Assembly (NCBI GenBank): GCA_900618425.1
Contig: UZAN01043286.1
Coordinates: 20,940 to 40,131, forward strand
Reading direction: 5' to 3'
DNA from: Echinostoma caproni
Lineage: Eukaryota; Platyhelminthes; Trematoda; Plagiorchiida; Echinostomatidae
DNA: 19,192 nucleotides
Part shown: positions 16,701 to 19,192 of the stretch, piece by piece
Position numbering within the stretch: the stretch's first letter is position 1
How the letters are laid out: each line of letters begins with the position of its first letter
Translations under genes and position numbers: made by a program
Notes under the pieces: generated by a model
Database searches by the model: none
Told to the model about the DNA's origin: nothing
Seen by the model: only the letters and a program-made list of their open reading frames with translations

Positions 16701-18352
16701 ATGCACCAACGGATGCCCGTTTTATGGGTACCAACCCGAATANCAGATAGTGCTTTCAGACCCAACCACTACTAACACTAGAATCCTCCTTGTTTCTATA
16801 TTACGCAGCAGTCCTCGTTTATGTAATTATTTATCCAAAAAATAAATAGCAAGAAAAATTTCCTGATTTCATTGCGGTAAGGATTTTGAAGGTCCACAGA
16901 TAACGACGAACTATCTAGTAGCGCACACATCGTGAGAGAGCCGTACTGCTATGTATTGCTAAAAATATCGGCTGTTTAAAGTAGGCTTCCAAACACACTT
17001 CTCTCAAACTACTGTGTACTCTGTCATTTTATTTACGATAGTTTGGTAATGGATTGCTGTGAGAGTACTTTTGGCTTACGCTTCTCTAATCTATGCACGT
17101 CTCACTACCTCCATAGTTCGGGAAAGCAATATAATGGCTCTTTGAGACAGATGATTCGGTCTTTCTGATTGTCAAAAGCGATTGCCTGCTCGGAGCAAGT
17201 TCAAGATCACCGGGACCGATAAGTCACATCAAACGTACGCATTTCATCAATATACACACCCAAAGCGATTACCTAAACTGTGTGTNNNAGCTCACGTGAC
17301 GAATAAATAGATCGAAGATTTCGTGTCCATATATTCTACCTTGGTAATTTCTAGTGACAAGTACTGTTTGCTATTGTGAAATGGAAAAGACAAAACAACC
17401 GAAACTGATACTAGCTGTACCCGGGGATCCCAGTACCAACCTATCTGAGGGCTTGCTGTCAAGTAACGCTTCGGCTCGGAATTACATAACTCAAATACCT
17501 CTAACACACGGTCGATTTCGATGCTTCGCGAATGGCATTCGCTTTGAAGTATGCATTGAATATGTGTAACTTAGGATCGGAGATCTAGATTGAGTCCTCG
17601 AAAAAATGATGAGCAAGTCAAGGCTGAATGGCTCCAAGAGATACTGTTCAATCAAGCGCCCAACGAGCCACAATAAATGACTCAGAATGGCGACGCCACT
17701 AAGTGATGCGAAACAAAACAATGAAGCAACTCTGCCAGTAAGTAGCACCAAAGAGAGCATTTCAAACAGGGGACAAAACATTTCACACGGAACTTAGGCA
17801 GCCACAACCGTAGGAATAAGAAAAACCTCCGGCTGATGATGGTAAACGCCGAGGTTTGAATGCACTTTAGGAAAAAAATCTTTATAAAACACCGCCAAGG
17901 AATCGAATGTAGGATAGGTACATGAGTGCTGAGCTTGCAGCAGTAACGTGAGCCAATTTAAGATGGGAGGACTTAGCGGAGCGTGGCACCCTGTTCGAAT
18001 GAGTGGAATGAACGTGTGATACACACCGGGCGATTGGTCTCTCGACTGTGCCGGTCATTTCGTGCCTACACGAACGGGTTCTCCGGTTTCTTAGGGCGCA
18101 CAACTCACATGCTCATACACGCATCGATAAAATGGGGTAACGGGGCGAGGGAGAACAACCGAACAATGAATGTGAATTAGGCCCACGAAAAGATCAGTAA
18201 GGGATAGAGTACACGGAAGTGCGATGATGGTAAGGTAGATAAAACGGGGCGATACAAATAGCAGTTGAGCTACCTGCTAGCATGAGCAAACAAAACGGTG
18301 ACCACTGTGTGTGTATGTGAGTGAGAGAAGAAGAGGCGATAAAGAAACGTAC

Positions 18353-18536
18353 GTGCTTCGATCGATCCACGCTCTCGGATCTGCTCGTACAGCCAGCGAA
18401 ACAGGGAGAAATGAACGAGATGCCCGAAGGTACATGACACATGGGAAACCAGTCATTGCGATCGCACGCACAGTTTTTATTGCATTCGGAAATGGTCATG
18501 TCCTGACGGAGGCTAGCAGCTGCATTATTCTCCGGG
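18353..18536 (-). CDS. OATP (SLCO) transporter, Kazal-like loop exon
   Basis: This 184-base exon encodes most of the large extracellular loop between TM9 and TM10. After a pyrimidine-rich acceptor ending cgacag (18542-18537), the first base completes a codon (phase 2). The product then runs to SISECNKNCACD-type spacing (C18, C22, C24 of this partial), FPMC (C33), and ISPCFAGC (C45, C49), closely matching the family pattern C-x3-C-x-C, C, SPC-x-AGC. It ends in phase 0 before GTACGT, which fits the phase-0 start of the next exon. Six cysteines here plus four in the next exon give the ten that OATPs conserve in this loop, needed for folding and surface delivery. Upstream exons (TM1-TM9) are not in the window. 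Confidence 0.88.
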
Positions 18537-19192
18537 CTGTCGGTGGTCATGGATGAACAAAGAAGAGAAAAAATAAAATAATTGCTAGCAAAACTCCGTC
18601 GCAAATAATACTGTGCATATTCACTTCAAAAGAGTAGCCACACCAGTGTAGGAAAATGAGTATGAAAAAGCACGATCGGCAGGTTAAGTACTGAACTGAA
18701 CAACGTCATCATTGAACAGCAGAATACAGTGAAGCGAACTTCACTGATCAGTGCCAAATTCACAAGGCAGGTGATACTGTGTAAGGACAGGAATTGGACT
18801 CATTGTAAGGGAGAACGAAAGAAAATGAGCCTCTCTGATCAATATACATAGTACATAATCCATTCTTCAGTGTCTACAACCAAAAATTTACGGAGTCTTT
18901 CGGACCCCAACCGAGAGGACGGGTGACACCTGTTCTAACTAATCGCTTCCCTGTATGCGATGATGATGATGATGTGCATTTCTTCATACCTTGTTTCCAC
19001 GTGGTTTCCTACGGCAACCGCGATGCAGTGCTGAAGCAGCTTCACTCCAGTGAAGCTTTTGTGTGCTAAATTCGAATTTTTCCGCGATATACTCCCAAAA
19101 ACATGACGATTTACATCTGGGTTACTAACCCGCTTACTCCATTCCACCTGAACCAGACTATCGATGCTTTCTGTAAATCGCTCAATGAAGGT
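18537..19192. other. Probable OATP intron to window edge
   Basis: On the minus strand this precedes the Kazal-like exon and should be intron. No TM7-TM9-like hydrophobic stretch is visible, so the next upstream exon lies outside. A short (gat)n run is at 18960-18974. An open minus frame enters from the right edge and could end at a donor (AAG|GTATGA, 18990), but its product is not OATP-like (see findings). Confidence 0.5.
18960..18974. repeat. (GAT)n microsatellite
   Basis: Five consecutive gat units lie in the right-edge segment. In the overlapping minus frame they read as an isoleucine run, which is a composition artefact. Confidence 0.8.

Larger units (their letters stand above)
16410..18352 (-). 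other. OATP intron, 1,943 bases
   Basis: The donor is GTACGT (18352-18347) and the acceptor ends GTAG (16410), phase 0. The intron contains a tRNA-like relic (16640-16700), a CAA/CAG-rich run near 16568-16592, an N at 16743 and NNN at 17286-17288. Minus ORFs here, including a hydrophobic 96-codon one at 17491-17781, do not match OATP helices and lack splice sites. Confidence 0.7.

Noticed and set aside
16312..16734. 140-codon minus ORF as a separate gene
   Set aside because: It is in another frame over the OATP exon and intron. Its leucine run comes from the CAA/CAG-type simple repeat, and part of it covers the tRNA-like relic.
17491..17781. Hydrophobic 96-codon minus ORF as an OATP membrane exon
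   Set aside because: It lies inside the 1,943-base intron whose flanking exons already join in frame. It does not match TM patterns of the family and has no fitting splice sites.
1..19192. CRISPR array, operon, riboswitch or phage-type system
   Set aside because: There is no array of regular direct repeats with spacers, no prokaryotic gene packing and no Shine-Dalgarno pattern. The gene with introns and the SINE/LINE content are animal-type.

Overview
The window reads as nuclear DNA of a parasitic flatworm, most likely a trematode. This is an inference from three things: a host-type multi-exon transporter gene with large introns, decayed Penelope-like and CR1/Jockey-like retroelements whose relic proteins resemble trematode copies as I remember them, and several tRNA-headed SINE families. 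One SINE family carries a hammerhead ribozyme, a combination known from schistosomes. Three runs of N (1005, 16743, 17286-17288) indicate draft assembly.

Layout. Positions 1 to about 5030 are a retroelement graveyard. It holds a SINE-A tail at the left edge, a 3' tail of SINE-B, two LTR-like direct repeats of about 0.42 and 0.46 kb, an inverted pair of SINE-A copies that both contain a hammerhead ribozyme fold, and two Penelope-like 3' ends pointing away from each other with a SINE-B copy between them. From about 5885 to 7930 there are two SINE-C copies in opposite orientation, a LINE reverse-transcriptase tail with a frameshift, and another repeat carrying a membrane-segment ORF. From 7931 to about 14380 I find only one further full SINE-B copy, some hairpins and unassigned ORFs. 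No gene in that stretch is convincing.

The right-hand 4 kb contains the one gene I can model with confidence. It is the C-terminal part of an organic anion transporting polypeptide (OATP/SLCO, SLC21 family) on the minus strand, in three coding exons (18536-18353, 16409-16031, 15198-15014). The splice phases 2/0, 0/1 and 1/stop fit exactly and give one open frame of about 249 residues: the ten-cysteine extracellular loop, TM10-TM12 and a C-terminal PDZ-ligand-like tail. The earlier exons lie beyond the right edge. A convergent plus-strand candidate exon of unknown identity (14407-14672) ends about 340 bases beyond the transporter's stop codon.

The most interesting signal is the SINE-A family. 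Its two copies at 2192-2540 each keep most of a type I hammerhead ribozyme with a palindromic minimal stem III. Their core mutations fall at different positions, so the parental element probably carried an intact self-cleaving ribozyme.
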